Positions 44,463 through 52,535 of a stretch of DNA of 64,000 nucleotides are shown here, one piece after another (the stretch's first letter is position 1; every line of letters begins with the position of its first letter). The notes beneath the pieces are model-generated. The model searched no databases, had not been told where the DNA came from, and saw only the letters and a program-made list of their open reading frames with translations. This stretch comes from JADKCL01 sp046329055 (lineage in GTDB: Bacteria > Bacteroidota > Bacteroidia > J057 > JADKCL01). The stretch is taken from contig JAXLVK010000003.1 of the NCBI GenBank assembly GCA_046329055.1, positions 1 to 64,000 of the forward strand, given 5' to 3'. A program made the translations under genes and the position numbers.

Positions 44463-45740
44463 ATGGCACGGAATTATTTGTGGAAAGCAGGACTCGTGAT
44501 CGCCGGTTGGTTGGCGACGGGAGCGTCAGTGCAGGGTCAGAATCTCGTGCCCAACAGCGACATGGAGTCTTATGTGTGCTGCCCGACGGCCACATTCCAG
44601 TACAATTGCATCGCAACGTGGACCAATCCGAACACCGCCTCACCCGAATACTTCAATGCCTGTGGTAGCGGGGGCGGCGACGTGCCATCCAACTCTGCTG
44701 GCAACCAAAATGCGCATTCTGGCAACGGATACGTGGGAATGATCATTGGATGGTCGGCGAGCGACTACCGTGAATACTGCCAGATTCAGCTGAGTTCTGT
44801 TTTGACGGCAGGACAGACGTATTCCGTTTCCTACTGGGTTTCCCTTGCGGACGGGTCTCAATATTCCACGAACCGCTTTGAGGCATACCTGTCACCCACC
44901 CTTGTGAATAACGGAAGCACCAATGTGCTGCCATTTGTGCCGCAAGTGGCCCCGTCCACCGGCTTTTTGGGCGACAAAACCAACTGGACCCAGGTGTGTG
45001 GGACATTCACAGCGGCAGGTGGCGAGCGCTACCTGATCGTCGGGAACTTCAAGAATTCTGGGAGCACCACATTGACCTTTGTGAGCGCAGGATTGCCTTT
45101 CTGTCAATCTGGTGGGTATTACTACGTGGATGATGTTGCCTTGAGCCCGGGATCGGTGGGGTGCATCATCTTGCCCGTGACACTGAACGACTTCACCGCA
45201 AAGGTGTAAGACGACAATTCGGTTCGATTGGACTGGAATGTGGGCCCTGAGAACGACGTGGACCGCTACCTTGTGGAACGCAGCAGCATGACCGAAGCCT
45301 ACCATGCGATCGCCGAAATCCCTGCCCGCAACAACCAAGACGGCGGTCAATCCTACGAATTCGTGGACACCGACCAACTCACAGGCACTGTTTACTATAG
45401 GCTCACGACCGTGGACCGGAATGGCGAAATGGCCTCCTCACAGGCTGTGGGCGTGAATTTGGATGGTGATTTTGAGGATGCGGGCATCAAAAGCTTCTTC
45501 CCCTCACCCGCCCGGATGGGCGAGTCCGTGAACATCGATTACCTGCTCTACAATGCGGATGCCGTGCAGACGAAAGTGCATGACCAAGCCGGCCGATTGA
45601 TTCAAGCGCAGGAAAATGATTTGGTCGAGGGCATGAACCGCTTCACCATCGAAACCAAGGACCTGAAGCCGGGCACCTACATCGTGACGGTGAAGTCCTC
45701 CAAGGGCACCTCCCACAAGCGCTTGATCGTGAAGCACTGA
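44463..45740 (+). pseudogene. T9SS-secreted protein interrupted by an in-frame TAA
   Basis: The frame reads from a signal peptide (ARNYLWKAGLVIAGWLATG) through a carbohydrate-binding-like beta domain (NLVPNSDMESY to YYVDDVALSPGS), then meets a TAA at 45207-45209, within the junction LPVTLNDFTAKV. The same frame continues at once as DDNSVRLDWNVGPEN and on through an FN3-like linker to a T9SS domain (FFPSPARMGESVNIDYLL, LKPGTYIVTVKSSKG) stopping at 45740. LPVTLxxFTAK...NxVxLxW is the standard Bacteroidota linker, so a sense codon such as GAA or CAA probably stood at 45207. Without read-through, the protein would lose its secretion signal. Start could be 44445 or 44463. Confidence 0.8.
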
Positions 45741-45743
45741 CCC

Positions 45744-46073
45744 CTAGGCGTCCAATGATTTGGGATGCCAGAAGACCTTTTCCAGTTCCTTCACCTTGTC
45801 ATCCACAACTTGGACGCCTTCAGCCTCCAAGAGCCGCTGCATGAGGTCTTGCTCGGGAAAATGATGCTTCCCCGTAAGCAAGCCAATGCGGTTGACGACC
45901 CTTTGGGCAGGTACGTCCGCTGGACAGGCATTCATGGCCCACCCCACCATGCGGGCGCTCATCTTGGTGCCCAGGTACTCCGCAATGGCCCCGTAGGTGG
46001 TCACCCGGCCGCGTGGCACAAGCCGCACCACATCCCATACGTCCTCAAAAAATGAATACCGCTCCTGATTCAT
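45744..46073 (-). CDS. Alkyltransferase-like (ATL) DNA-repair protein
   Basis: A 109-residue MGMT-fold DNA-binding protein. Seen: VPRGRVTTYGAIAEYLG, SARMVGWAMNACP, and VPAQRVVNRIGLLTGK, where the O6-alkylguanine-transferase active-site PCHR is replaced by VPAQRV. The nucleophilic cysteine is therefore missing. ATL proteins flip O6-alkylguanine and other bulky lesions and hand them to nucleotide excision repair. The start codon could also be at 46094; the ATG at 46073 is chosen because it matches the family's length and a weak -7-like motif lies before it. It is divergent from the operon starting at 46125. Confidence 0.85.
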   Translation of the reverse strand: MNQERYSFFEDVWDVVRLVPRGRVTTYGAIAEYLGTKMSARMVGWAMNACPADVPAQRVVNRIGLLTGKHHFPEQDLMQRLLEAEGVQVVDDKVKELEKVFWHPKSLDA

Positions 46074-46124
46074 GGCATTGAAGATAATCTCCATCGCGCT
46101 GCGGGGCAAGGCAGAAATTTGCCC

Positions 46125-46155
46125 TTGTGAGCAAGGGGGCGATTGGCTATGTTTG
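46125..46155 (+). promoter_or_regulatory. Promoter of the three-gene operon 46167-49491
   Basis: TTG (46125-46127), exactly 20 bases, then TATGTTTG (46148-46155). Transcription should start about five bases downstream, so the first usable ATG is at 46167. This rules out the longer frame that begins with GTG at 46127. Confidence 0.7.
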
Positions 46156-46166
46156 GAACAATAAGG

Positions 46167-46778
46167 ATGGCTCCGATGCAATCTCCCCGTTGGCACCTGT
46201 ACACTATCTCGTTCATCGAAGGCGGCGCGCTCATGGCGGTGGAATTGATTGGCGCCAAGCTCGTGACCCCATTCTTCGGCAACAGTATCTATGTCTGGGC
46301 GGCGGCCCTCGGTTTCACCTTGTCGGGGTTGATGGCGGGCTATTTCTTGGGTGGATGGCTGAGCGTGCGCTATCCACAGCGTCGCCTGCTGTATGGATTG
46401 GTGATCGCGTCCGGGATTTTGGTGGCTTTGATGCCGCTCACGGCGCCGGGTATCGTGTCGGTGACCTCTTCCATGGGATTGCGGCCCGCCATTCTCATCT
46501 CAGAATTCCTGCTGCTTTTTCCGCCAGTCCTGCTCTTCGGGGTCGTCTCGCCGATGGTCATCCGCCTCATCACCGAGCAAGTCGAGGAAGTGGGGAGGTC
46601 CGCCGGCAGGATCTATGCGCTTTCAACCAGCGGAGGCATCCTGTTGAATTTCATCGTGGGTTTGCTCACAATTCCGTTCCTCGGGGTGCGGTTTTCCGCA
46701 TGGCTCACCGCAGCCGCATTGTGCATCTCCGCCGCCTATTTCTTGTTTCAGCCATCGCCCAATTCCTCGCAATCATGA
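46167..46778 (+). CDS. Stand-alone membrane half of a spermidine-synthase-like protein
   Basis: A 203-residue protein with about six membrane helices and no soluble domain. It is clearly paralogous to the N-terminal part of the gene at 47914: shared blocks are AVEL(I/L)xAK(L/I)xxPxFGxS and GR(S/V)(A/S)GxxYA(I/L)STSGGI. The full-length version continues into a methyltransferase-fold spermidine-synthase domain that is absent here. Function unknown; it may be a truncated duplicate, or a partner subunit of the full-length protein. The stop TGA overlaps the ATG of the next gene (ATGA). ATG codons at 46149 and 46176 are possible alternatives. Confidence 0.8.
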   Translation: MAPMQSPRWHLYTISFIEGGALMAVELIGAKLVTPFFGNSIYVWAAALGFTLSGLMAGYFLGGWLSVRYPQRRLLYGLVIASGILVALMPLTAPGIVSVTSSMGLRPAILISEFLLLFPPVLLFGVVSPMVIRLITEQVEEVGRSAGRIYALSTSGGILLNFIVGLLTIPFLGVRFSAWLTAAALCISAAYFLFQPSPNSSQS

Positions 46779-47911
46779 GTAGAAGCACATCTATATTTTC
46801 ATTGGCCCTCGCCTTGGCTTGCCTGATGCTGGTGGGCTGTGGTGAATCCGCCAAGCAAGCAGACGAATTCCGGATTCAGGGCCATGTCACCGGCTTGGAG
46901 GGCAAGAAAATGAGCCTCGAGAAATTGGTCGGGGTCAGTTCGCAGCCCATTTCAGAAGTCGAGGTCGGGTCCGATGGCAGCTTTTCCGTCACCGCAAAGG
47001 GAGAAGCGAATGCCATTTTCCAGCTTCGTGTGCCTGATGGCGGCCGCATGTTGCTCATGCCAGAATTTGATGACGTGACCGTGGAGGCGGATGCGGACGA
47101 GATGGAAGCCTACCGCCCACAAGGCAGTCCCAAGACCCAAGCGATCCGCGACTTCAACCTCGGTCAATACCGGCTCTACCTCGACTTCGTATCGGCGGAG
47201 ACCCGTCTCGATGGCGTGGACCGCACCAAGGACACCGCGACATGGCGCGAGCTTGAGGCTGTGACCGACAAGGCGATGATGGCCTACCGGGACTATTTGA
47301 GGATATTTTGCGACACTGTCAAAAGCCCTGCCCTGCGCTCCCTCGCGGCATTGTCTCTGACGCCGAATGGAAATTACCATTACCTGAAAGGCATCACGGA
47401 CCGCATTCGCGGGGAGTCTCCGGGCTCGCCATCCGTCGCGGCCTTGGATCAGGCATTGCAGGGGGAGGCAGACCGCCGGATTGGGGTCGTGGCACCTGTG
47501 ATCACTGGAAATGATTTGGATGGGAAGCCGTTCGACCTGAGCAGCCTGCGCGGTAGCCATGTCTATCTGCAATTCTGGGCGAGCTACTGCGAATTCAGCC
47601 GTTCCGAAAATGCCAAGCTCGTCCAATTGGCGCCCGAGATGGCCAAGCGGAAAATTCGGGTGCTGATGTTCAGCCTGGACGACCATGAGGACGCCTGGCG
47701 CGAATACCTCAAGGCTGCCGGACTGGACTGGGCGATCCATGTCCGTGGACTGAATGGCACCGCAAGCGCCGAGGTCAGCCAATACCTTGTGAAGGCCATC
47801 CCCGCGAATTACCTCATCGATCGGGATGGTGTGATTCGCGACCTCGACATCCGCGCAGACGAACTGCCCGCTGTGCTATCCACCCTTCCCGAGGCAAGCC
47901 CACAACCCTGA
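46775..47911 (+). CDS. TlpA-like lipoprotein with a single active-site cysteine
   Basis: A 378-residue lipoprotein. A lipobox (ACLMLVGC) ends the signal peptide. Residues about 30-120 resemble the N-terminal domain of Bacteroidota TlpA proteins (DUF4369). The thioredoxin-like domain (from PFDLSSLRGSHVYLQFWAS) carries YCEFSR at C272 where TlpA has WCGPC, so the second cysteine is a serine (C-x-x-S). The family normally reduces disulfides in cytochrome c maturation. A monothiol site suggests a changed role. The gene overlaps the preceding membrane gene by four bases and is two bases from the next, so all three are co-translated. Confidence 0.85.
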   Translation: MSRSTSIFSLALALACLMLVGCGESAKQADEFRIQGHVTGLEGKKMSLEKLVGVSSQPISEVEVGSDGSFSVTAKGEANAIFQLRVPDGGRMLLMPEFDDVTVEADADEMEAYRPQGSPKTQAIRDFNLGQYRLYLDFVSAETRLDGVDRTKDTATWRELEAVTDKAMMAYRDYLRIFCDTVKSPALRSLAALSLTPNGNYHYLKGITDRIRGESPGSPSVAALDQALQGEADRRIGVVAPVITGNDLDGKPFDLSSLRGSHVYLQFWASYCEFSRSENAKLVQLAPEMAKRKIRVLMFSLDDHEDAWREYLKAAGLDWAIHVRGLNGTASAEVSQYLVKAIPANYLIDRDGVIRDLDIRADELPAVLSTLPEASPQP

Positions 47912-47913
47912 AA

Positions 47914-49491
47914 GTGAATTCCGAGCGCAGATACTACGCATTGGCGATGTTGGAGGGGATCGGTGTGATCGCCGTGGAATTGCTGAGTGCGAAGATCTTG
48001 GCGCCGTATTTCGGGACCTCGCTCATCATCTGGACGACCGTGATTGGCATCACCTTGGTCGCATTGGCGGGGAGTTATGTGCTCGGTGCGAGGCTGTCCA
48101 AACGGCAGGATCGGGACCGGGTGTTGTTTGTGTTGTTTGGCATCGGGGCTGTGGCACTGGCGTTCATGCCGGAGATGGGGCCGCTGTTGTTCAGGCTTTT
48201 TTCGGGCTTGCCTTTGTTGCTTTCGGTGATCGTTTGTGCGACGTTCCTGCTCATCCCGCCCATCATGGGCCTGGGCTCGACCACGCCGCTGCTCATCCAA
48301 GGCATCACCCGCGAGGTCACGGAGTCTGGACGCGTCAGCGGCAATGTCTATGCGATCAGCACCTCAGGCGGGATCATGACCACGTTTTTGCTGGGCTTTT
48401 GGGTCATTCCGGATTGGGGCGTCACCAAGCCTTGCCTATTGGCCGCTGGGATTGTGCTGGTGTTTTCCGGCATTCTCCTTCCGAAAATCCAACTTTCATG
48501 GAGATTGGCCTCGGGAGGAGCGATGACGTTGGCACTGGTCTGGGCATTGTTGCCCAGCGGATCAGGAAGTGACAGCGTGCAAGTGGTGTTCGAGCAAGAG
48601 GGCGTCCTCGGACAGGTGAAGGTTGTGGACCTCGACGCGGTGGACAGCCTACCCAAGTCACGCAAGCTGCTCTTCAACGGCATTCCGCAGACCTATATGC
48701 TGAAGGGAGACTACAGCGCCACCTCCAATTTCAACTACGTCCACATGCTCGCGATGCTTTCCAGCATGAAGGATCCGGGGTCCGAGGTGCTGCTCTGTGG
48801 ACTCGGCGGGGGCAGCCTGGTGATGGAATACAAGCGACTGGGCTTCAAGACGGACGTGGTGGACATCGATTGGCGGCTACCATTGCTGGGTGAGCGGTAC
48901 TTTTACCTTGATCCGAAGGCGTTTGACTTTTATGTGGACGATGCCCGGCATTTCATCCACGAGTCGCCCAAGCGCTACGATGTGATCACCATGGACATCG
49001 CGCTGTCTGAATCGCAGCCATATCACCTTTATACGGTTGAGGCATTTGAGGAATTCAAGCGGAAGCTGAAGCCGGACGGGCTGCTGATCATGAACTTCCA
49101 AGGACATTTCTTGGGAGAGGAGGGCAGGGCAGAAAGGTCGATTTTTAGAACCTTGAAGGAGGCGGGCTTCGAAGTCCATGCGATCCCTTCGGTGGGCGAG
49201 GGCCTTCAGGACGTGATATTTGTGGCATCCCCGACCACGGTCCCCTTCGAACGCCTGAATGTCCGCCGTCAAAACACCTGCTGCATCAACATCGCCATGG
49301 CCGACATCTTCGTGCAGGCCCCCAGGACGCATATCATTTCGAATCCGGACCTGAACGACGCCGTGGTCCTGCGCGACGACCGCCCCATGCTCGACCTCAT
49401 CCGCCTACCCGCCGTCCTGCAATTCCGCAGGAACAAGATCCAGAGCATCGCCAACAAGGAGCTGGAGAGTCAGGGGAAGTTGTTCAAGTGA
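47914..49491 (+). CDS. Membrane-anchored spermidine-synthase-like protein
   Basis: A 525-residue protein that starts at GTG, two bases after the previous stop. About six or seven N-terminal membrane helices (AVELLSAKILAPYFGTS, YAISTSGGI) are fused to a class I methyltransferase fold: VLLCGLGGGSLVMEYKRLG then VDIDWRLP, and a VYDDARHF-like VDDARHFI. This layout is the fused MFS/spermidine-synthase-like family. The substrate-binding D of true spermidine synthases (GGGDGG) is absent here (GGGSLV), so polyamine synthesis is doubtful. Function unknown; a membrane lipid or quinone substrate is possible. Confidence 0.85.
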   Translation: MNSERRYYALAMLEGIGVIAVELLSAKILAPYFGTSLIIWTTVIGITLVALAGSYVLGARLSKRQDRDRVLFVLFGIGAVALAFMPEMGPLLFRLFSGLPLLLSVIVCATFLLIPPIMGLGSTTPLLIQGITREVTESGRVSGNVYAISTSGGIMTTFLLGFWVIPDWGVTKPCLLAAGIVLVFSGILLPKIQLSWRLASGGAMTLALVWALLPSGSGSDSVQVVFEQEGVLGQVKVVDLDAVDSLPKSRKLLFNGIPQTYMLKGDYSATSNFNYVHMLAMLSSMKDPGSEVLLCGLGGGSLVMEYKRLGFKTDVVDIDWRLPLLGERYFYLDPKAFDFYVDDARHFIHESPKRYDVITMDIALSESQPYHLYTVEAFEEFKRKLKPDGLLIMNFQGHFLGEEGRAERSIFRTLKEAGFEVHAIPSVGEGLQDVIFVASPTTVPFERLNVRRQNTCCINIAMADIFVQAPRTHIISNPDLNDAVVLRDDRPMLDLIRLPAVLQFRRNKIQSIANKELESQGKLFK

Positions 49492-49504
49492 GGGGGGCTT
49501 GCCC

Positions 49505-50638
49505 TCAAACCCAAAACAACTCCCGAATGATCGCATCCGAGACCATGAAGCCATGGCGTGTGAGCCGAAAGTGACTGTCCTCGATCCGCACCAATCCTTC
49601 CGCTGTCCATTCCTCGATCTCCTCCTCGTGCAGGGAGAGCAGATCATGGCCCCAGCGCTCACGCATCAGTCCCAGGTCGATGCCCTCCACAATCCGCAGG
49701 TGGGTCATGATGTATTCGTTGAGTTGGTCGCGGTCGGTCAGCGTCTCGGTCTGGGCGATGGCGGACTTGCCGTCGGCGATGGCGCGGAGGTATTGGGCAT
49801 TGTTGGGGGCGTTCCAGCAACGGGATTCCCCATCGAATGAATGCGCGGACGGTCCCAAGCCGAGGTAGGGGATCCCCTGCCAATAGGCGCCATTGTGGCG
49901 GGAGCGGAAACCGGGTCGGGCGAAATTGCTCAGCTCGTATTGCAGGATGCCGGCTTCGCCGAGTCGGTCGATCAGGTGAAAATACTGCGATTCGTGCGCT
50001 GAATCGGGTTCCGGGCTGAGCAGCCCCTTGGAAACCTGGTGGTGCAGCAGCGTCTTCTCCTCCACGGTCAATGCATACGCCGACACATGCGGAACCTGCA
50101 ATCCAATGGCTTGGGAGACATTCTCGTGCCATTGCTTCATGCCGCTGCCGGGGATGCCGTAGATGAGGTCGATGGTGATGTTCTCGATTCCAAGGTCTTG
50201 GGCGGCCTTGACGCAGCGGTCGGCTTGTTGGGCGTCGTGGTTGCGGTTGAGCAGCTTGAGGTCGGCATTTGAAAACGATTGGATGCCCACGCTCAGACGA
50301 TTGATGCCCATGGCGTGGAGCTCCCGGAGCTTGGCCTGGCTCAGGTCCTCGGGGTTTGCCTCTAGGGAGACCTCAGCATTTTCGGCCACCAAAAACAATT
50401 CCCGCAACCGGTCCAAGATGCTCCCCAACCGTGCGGATGGCAAGATGCTGGGCGTTCCTCCCCCGAAATAGATCGTCTCAAAAAGGGGTTTTCCTTGCAA
50501 GTACCCGCTCCGCAGCACAGCCTCTTGCTCGATGGCAATGGCCATGTCCTCCACCCGTTTCAGGTTGGTGCTGAAGTGGAAATCGCAGTAACTGCAAGCC
50601 TGATGGCAAAACGGGATGTGCAGGTAAATGCCCGCCAC
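49505..50638 (-). CDS. hemW: Radical SAM heme chaperone HemW
   Basis: HemW transfers heme to target proteins such as respiratory complexes; it resembles oxygen-independent coproporphyrinogen oxidase HemN. The 377-residue protein has the radical SAM cluster motif in IPFCHQACSYCDF (C-x3-C-x2-C), the TIYFGGGTPSILP segment, and the HemW-type C-terminal domain. HemW lacks the extra N-terminal residues of HemN, and this start fits that. It starts with GTG at 50638, three bases after the aminotransferase stop, so the two are one operon. The stop is convergent with the spermidine-synthase-like gene. Confidence 0.93.
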   Translation of the reverse strand: MAGIYLHIPFCHQACSYCDFHFSTNLKRVEDMAIAIEQEAVLRSGYLQGKPLFETIYFGGGTPSILPSARLGSILDRLRELFLVAENAEVSLEANPEDLSQAKLRELHAMGINRLSVGIQSFSNADLKLLNRNHDAQQADRCVKAAQDLGIENITIDLIYGIPGSGMKQWHENVSQAIGLQVPHVSAYALTVEEKTLLHHQVSKGLLSPEPDSAHESQYFHLIDRLGEAGILQYELSNFARPGFRSRHNGAYWQGIPYLGLGPSAHSFDGESRCWNAPNNAQYLRAIADGKSAIAQTETLTDRDQLNEYIMTHLRIVEGIDLGLMRERWGHDLLSLHEEEIEEWTAEGLVRIEDSHFRLTRHGFMVSDAIIRELFWV

Positions 50639-50641
50639 GGA

Positions 50642-51868
50642 TCAACCGTTGCTGTGGGATGCCGCCGTGGCAATCTTGCTGCCGGGATAGACCTTGAGGG
50701 CTTCGCCGAGGCATTCGATGGCTTGGACGAGCTCGTGGTTTTCCAGGACGTAGGCGATGCGCACCTCGTCGCGGCCCATGCCGGGGGTGGAGTAGAATCC
50801 GCTTCCGGGCGCGACCATGGTCGTGGCACCCTTGTAGGAGAAGGATTCGAGGATCCACTGGCAGAACTTCTCGGTATCGTCCACGGGGAGGCGGACCATC
50901 GCGTAAAACGCGCCATTGACCTCGGGCACGAGGACGCCGGGAATCTTGCGCAACTCACGCACCATGGTGTCGCGGCGGCTGACGTACTCGGCATTCACCT
51001 CGTCGAAGTAGCTCTGCGGCAGCTCAGTCAATCCTTCTGCGCCGATTTGCTCGAGCGTGGGCGGGGAAAGGCGGGCTTGCGCGAACTTCATCACGGCAGC
51101 CATCACATCCTTGTTGTAGGAGACGACCATCCCGATGCGGGCACCGCAGGCGGCGTAGCGCTTGGAAATGGAGTCCACCACGACCACATTTTGCTCGATG
51201 CCTTCGAGCTTCAATGCGCTGTAGTGCGGCTGGTCGCCATAGACGAACTCGCGGTAAACCTCATCCACGAACAGGTAGAGGTTGTGCTTCTTGACCACGT
51301 CGCGGAGCTTTTCCAATGAGGCTTGGCTGTAAAGCTTGCCGGTGGGGTTGCTGGGATTGCAAATGAGGATCGCCTTGGTGCGCGGCGTGATCAGTTGCTC
51401 AAACTCCCCGATCTCCGGCAGGTCGAAGTTCTCTTCGATCCGGGTATTGATGGGGACGACTTTGGTGCCGGAGGCAATGCCAAAGCCATTGTAGTTCGCA
51501 TAAAACGGCTCGGGGATGATGACTTCGTCGCCCGGGTCCAAGCAGGACATGAAAGTGAAGAGCAATGCCTCCGATCCGCCTGTGGTCACGATGACGTTTT
51601 CCTTCTCAACCGGGATGCCGAGGCGCTGGTAGTATTGGGCGAACTTCTGCACAAGGCTGGGAAATCCGCCGCTGGGGCTGTATTCAATGGTTTCGGGAGC
51701 CTTGTTGCGCACGGTCTCCATGAATTGTGGAGGGGTGGGCAGGTCGGGCTGACCGATGTTGAGGTGGAAGACATGGATGCCCCGCGCCTTGGCGCCGTCG
51801 GCGAATGGAACCAACTTGCGGATGGGGCTGGGCGGCATCAACTGGCCACGCTGCGAGATACTCGGCAT
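50642..51868 (-). CDS. PLP-dependent aminotransferase, aspartate-aminotransferase type
   Basis: A 408-residue fold-type I aminotransferase. Seen: SPIRKLVPFADGAKARGIHVFHLNIGQPD at the start, ICNPSNPTGKLYS, VDEVYREFVYG and the PLP-lysine motif SISKRYAACGARIG, then the arginine in DEVRIAYVL. These match the class I/II subfamily Ib (aspartate or aromatic). Substrate specificity cannot be assigned from sequence. It heads an operon with hemW, which follows three bases downstream. A partial -7-like element (TAACTTTA) lies about 20 bases upstream of the ATG. Confidence 0.92.
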   Translation of the reverse strand: MPSISQRGQLMPPSPIRKLVPFADGAKARGIHVFHLNIGQPDLPTPPQFMETVRNKAPETIEYSPSGGFPSLVQKFAQYYQRLGIPVEKENVIVTTGGSEALLFTFMSCLDPGDEVIIPEPFYANYNGFGIASGTKVVPINTRIEENFDLPEIGEFEQLITPRTKAILICNPSNPTGKLYSQASLEKLRDVVKKHNLYLFVDEVYREFVYGDQPHYSALKLEGIEQNVVVVDSISKRYAACGARIGMVVSYNKDVMAAVMKFAQARLSPPTLEQIGAEGLTELPQSYFDEVNAEYVSRRDTMVRELRKIPGVLVPEVNGAFYAMVRLPVDDTEKFCQWILESFSYKGATTMVAPGSGFYSTPGMGRDEVRIAYVLENHELVQAIECLGEALKVYPGSKIATAASHSNG

Positions 51869-51983
51869 ACTGGGTTGAATTTTCTCGGGGGTAAAGTTAC
51901 AAAATCATGGCCGGATTCGCAGTAGGTATGTGTTGGAGTGACTAGGAGACCCGATAAACCACCGAAATCGATTCCCTACCCCC

Positions 51984-52018
51984 AAAAAACACAACACGCC
52001 AACCCAAAGGCCGGCGTG
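51984..52018 (-). terminator. Intrinsic terminator of the small exported-protein gene
   Basis: On the minus strand, a 6 bp GC stem (CACGCC and GGCGTG, with a further CC/GG pair inside) is followed by TTGTG and a run of six T. It begins about 40 bases after the stop at 52059. Confidence 0.65.
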
Positions 52019-52058
52019 CCGCTTATGATTTCGTTCGGACAAGAACCAGGGTTGCCCC

Positions 52059-52436
52059 TTACCTCGTCTTGCACTTGAATTGCACCTCGTGGAACTTGCC
52101 GTCGGCGGAGTAGTACTCAATGAAGCAGTTCACGGTCAGCTTCTCCTCGGGGATGTGCATGATGCCCTTGACTTCGCCGCTTTTGTCCACCTTGTAGTCG
52201 TCCTGCATCCATGCGATGCCGAGCTTCTTGACCTTGATGTGGATGTCGCTGTGGGGCTTGATGCCGGTCGCTTCGAGATAGACAGTGTCGTCACGGTTGA
52301 AGGTGAGCTCACCGTCGGGGGTGATCAACTTTCCGTCGATTTTCACGATGGCCTCGGTGTCGGGCATGGCAGCGAATCCGCTGGCCAAAATGAGCAACAC
52401 CATCAATGACAAACCTTGCAAGAACAGCTTTTTCAT
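52059..52436 (-). CDS. Small exported hypothetical protein
   Basis: A 125-residue protein with a signal peptide (KKLFLQGLSLMVLLILASGFAA) and a single small beta-rich domain (IVKIDGKLITPDGELTFNRDDTVYLE, IHIKVKKLGIAW, FHEVQFKCKTR). I recognise no family. It has its own terminator and is unusual in having a good Shine-Dalgarno sequence, which suggests strong or specially controlled translation. Alone between the aminotransferase and purF genes. Confidence 0.75.
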   Translation of the reverse strand: MKKLFLQGLSLMVLLILASGFAAMPDTEAIVKIDGKLITPDGELTFNRDDTVYLEATGIKPHSDIHIKVKKLGIAWMQDDYKVDKSGEVKGIMHIPEEKLTVNCFIEYYSADGKFHEVQFKCKTR

Positions 52437-52440
52437 ACGA

Positions 52441-52447
52441 CCTCCTC
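52441..52447 (-). promoter_or_regulatory. Shine-Dalgarno site of the small exported gene
   Basis: On the minus strand GAGGAGG, four bases before the ATG. A strong SD is rare in this window, where most starts have none; its presence here is notable. Confidence 0.6.
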
Positions 52448-52535
52448 TTTTCTAATAATGTGGGATTTAGCTATGACATAAAGTTCTGCAAAGATCAGGC
52501 CACATGAAAATGAAAATCCCAGACGATCTTACGAC

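Noticed and set aside
46127..46774. A GTG-started N-terminal extension of the TlpA-like lipoprotein
   Set aside because: It would cover the promoter and run out of frame through the membrane gene; the lipoprotein signal starts at 46775.
49489..49507. Short TGAGGG/CCCTCA hairpin between convergent genes
   Set aside because: Six base pairs, no T-tract; too weak to call a terminator.
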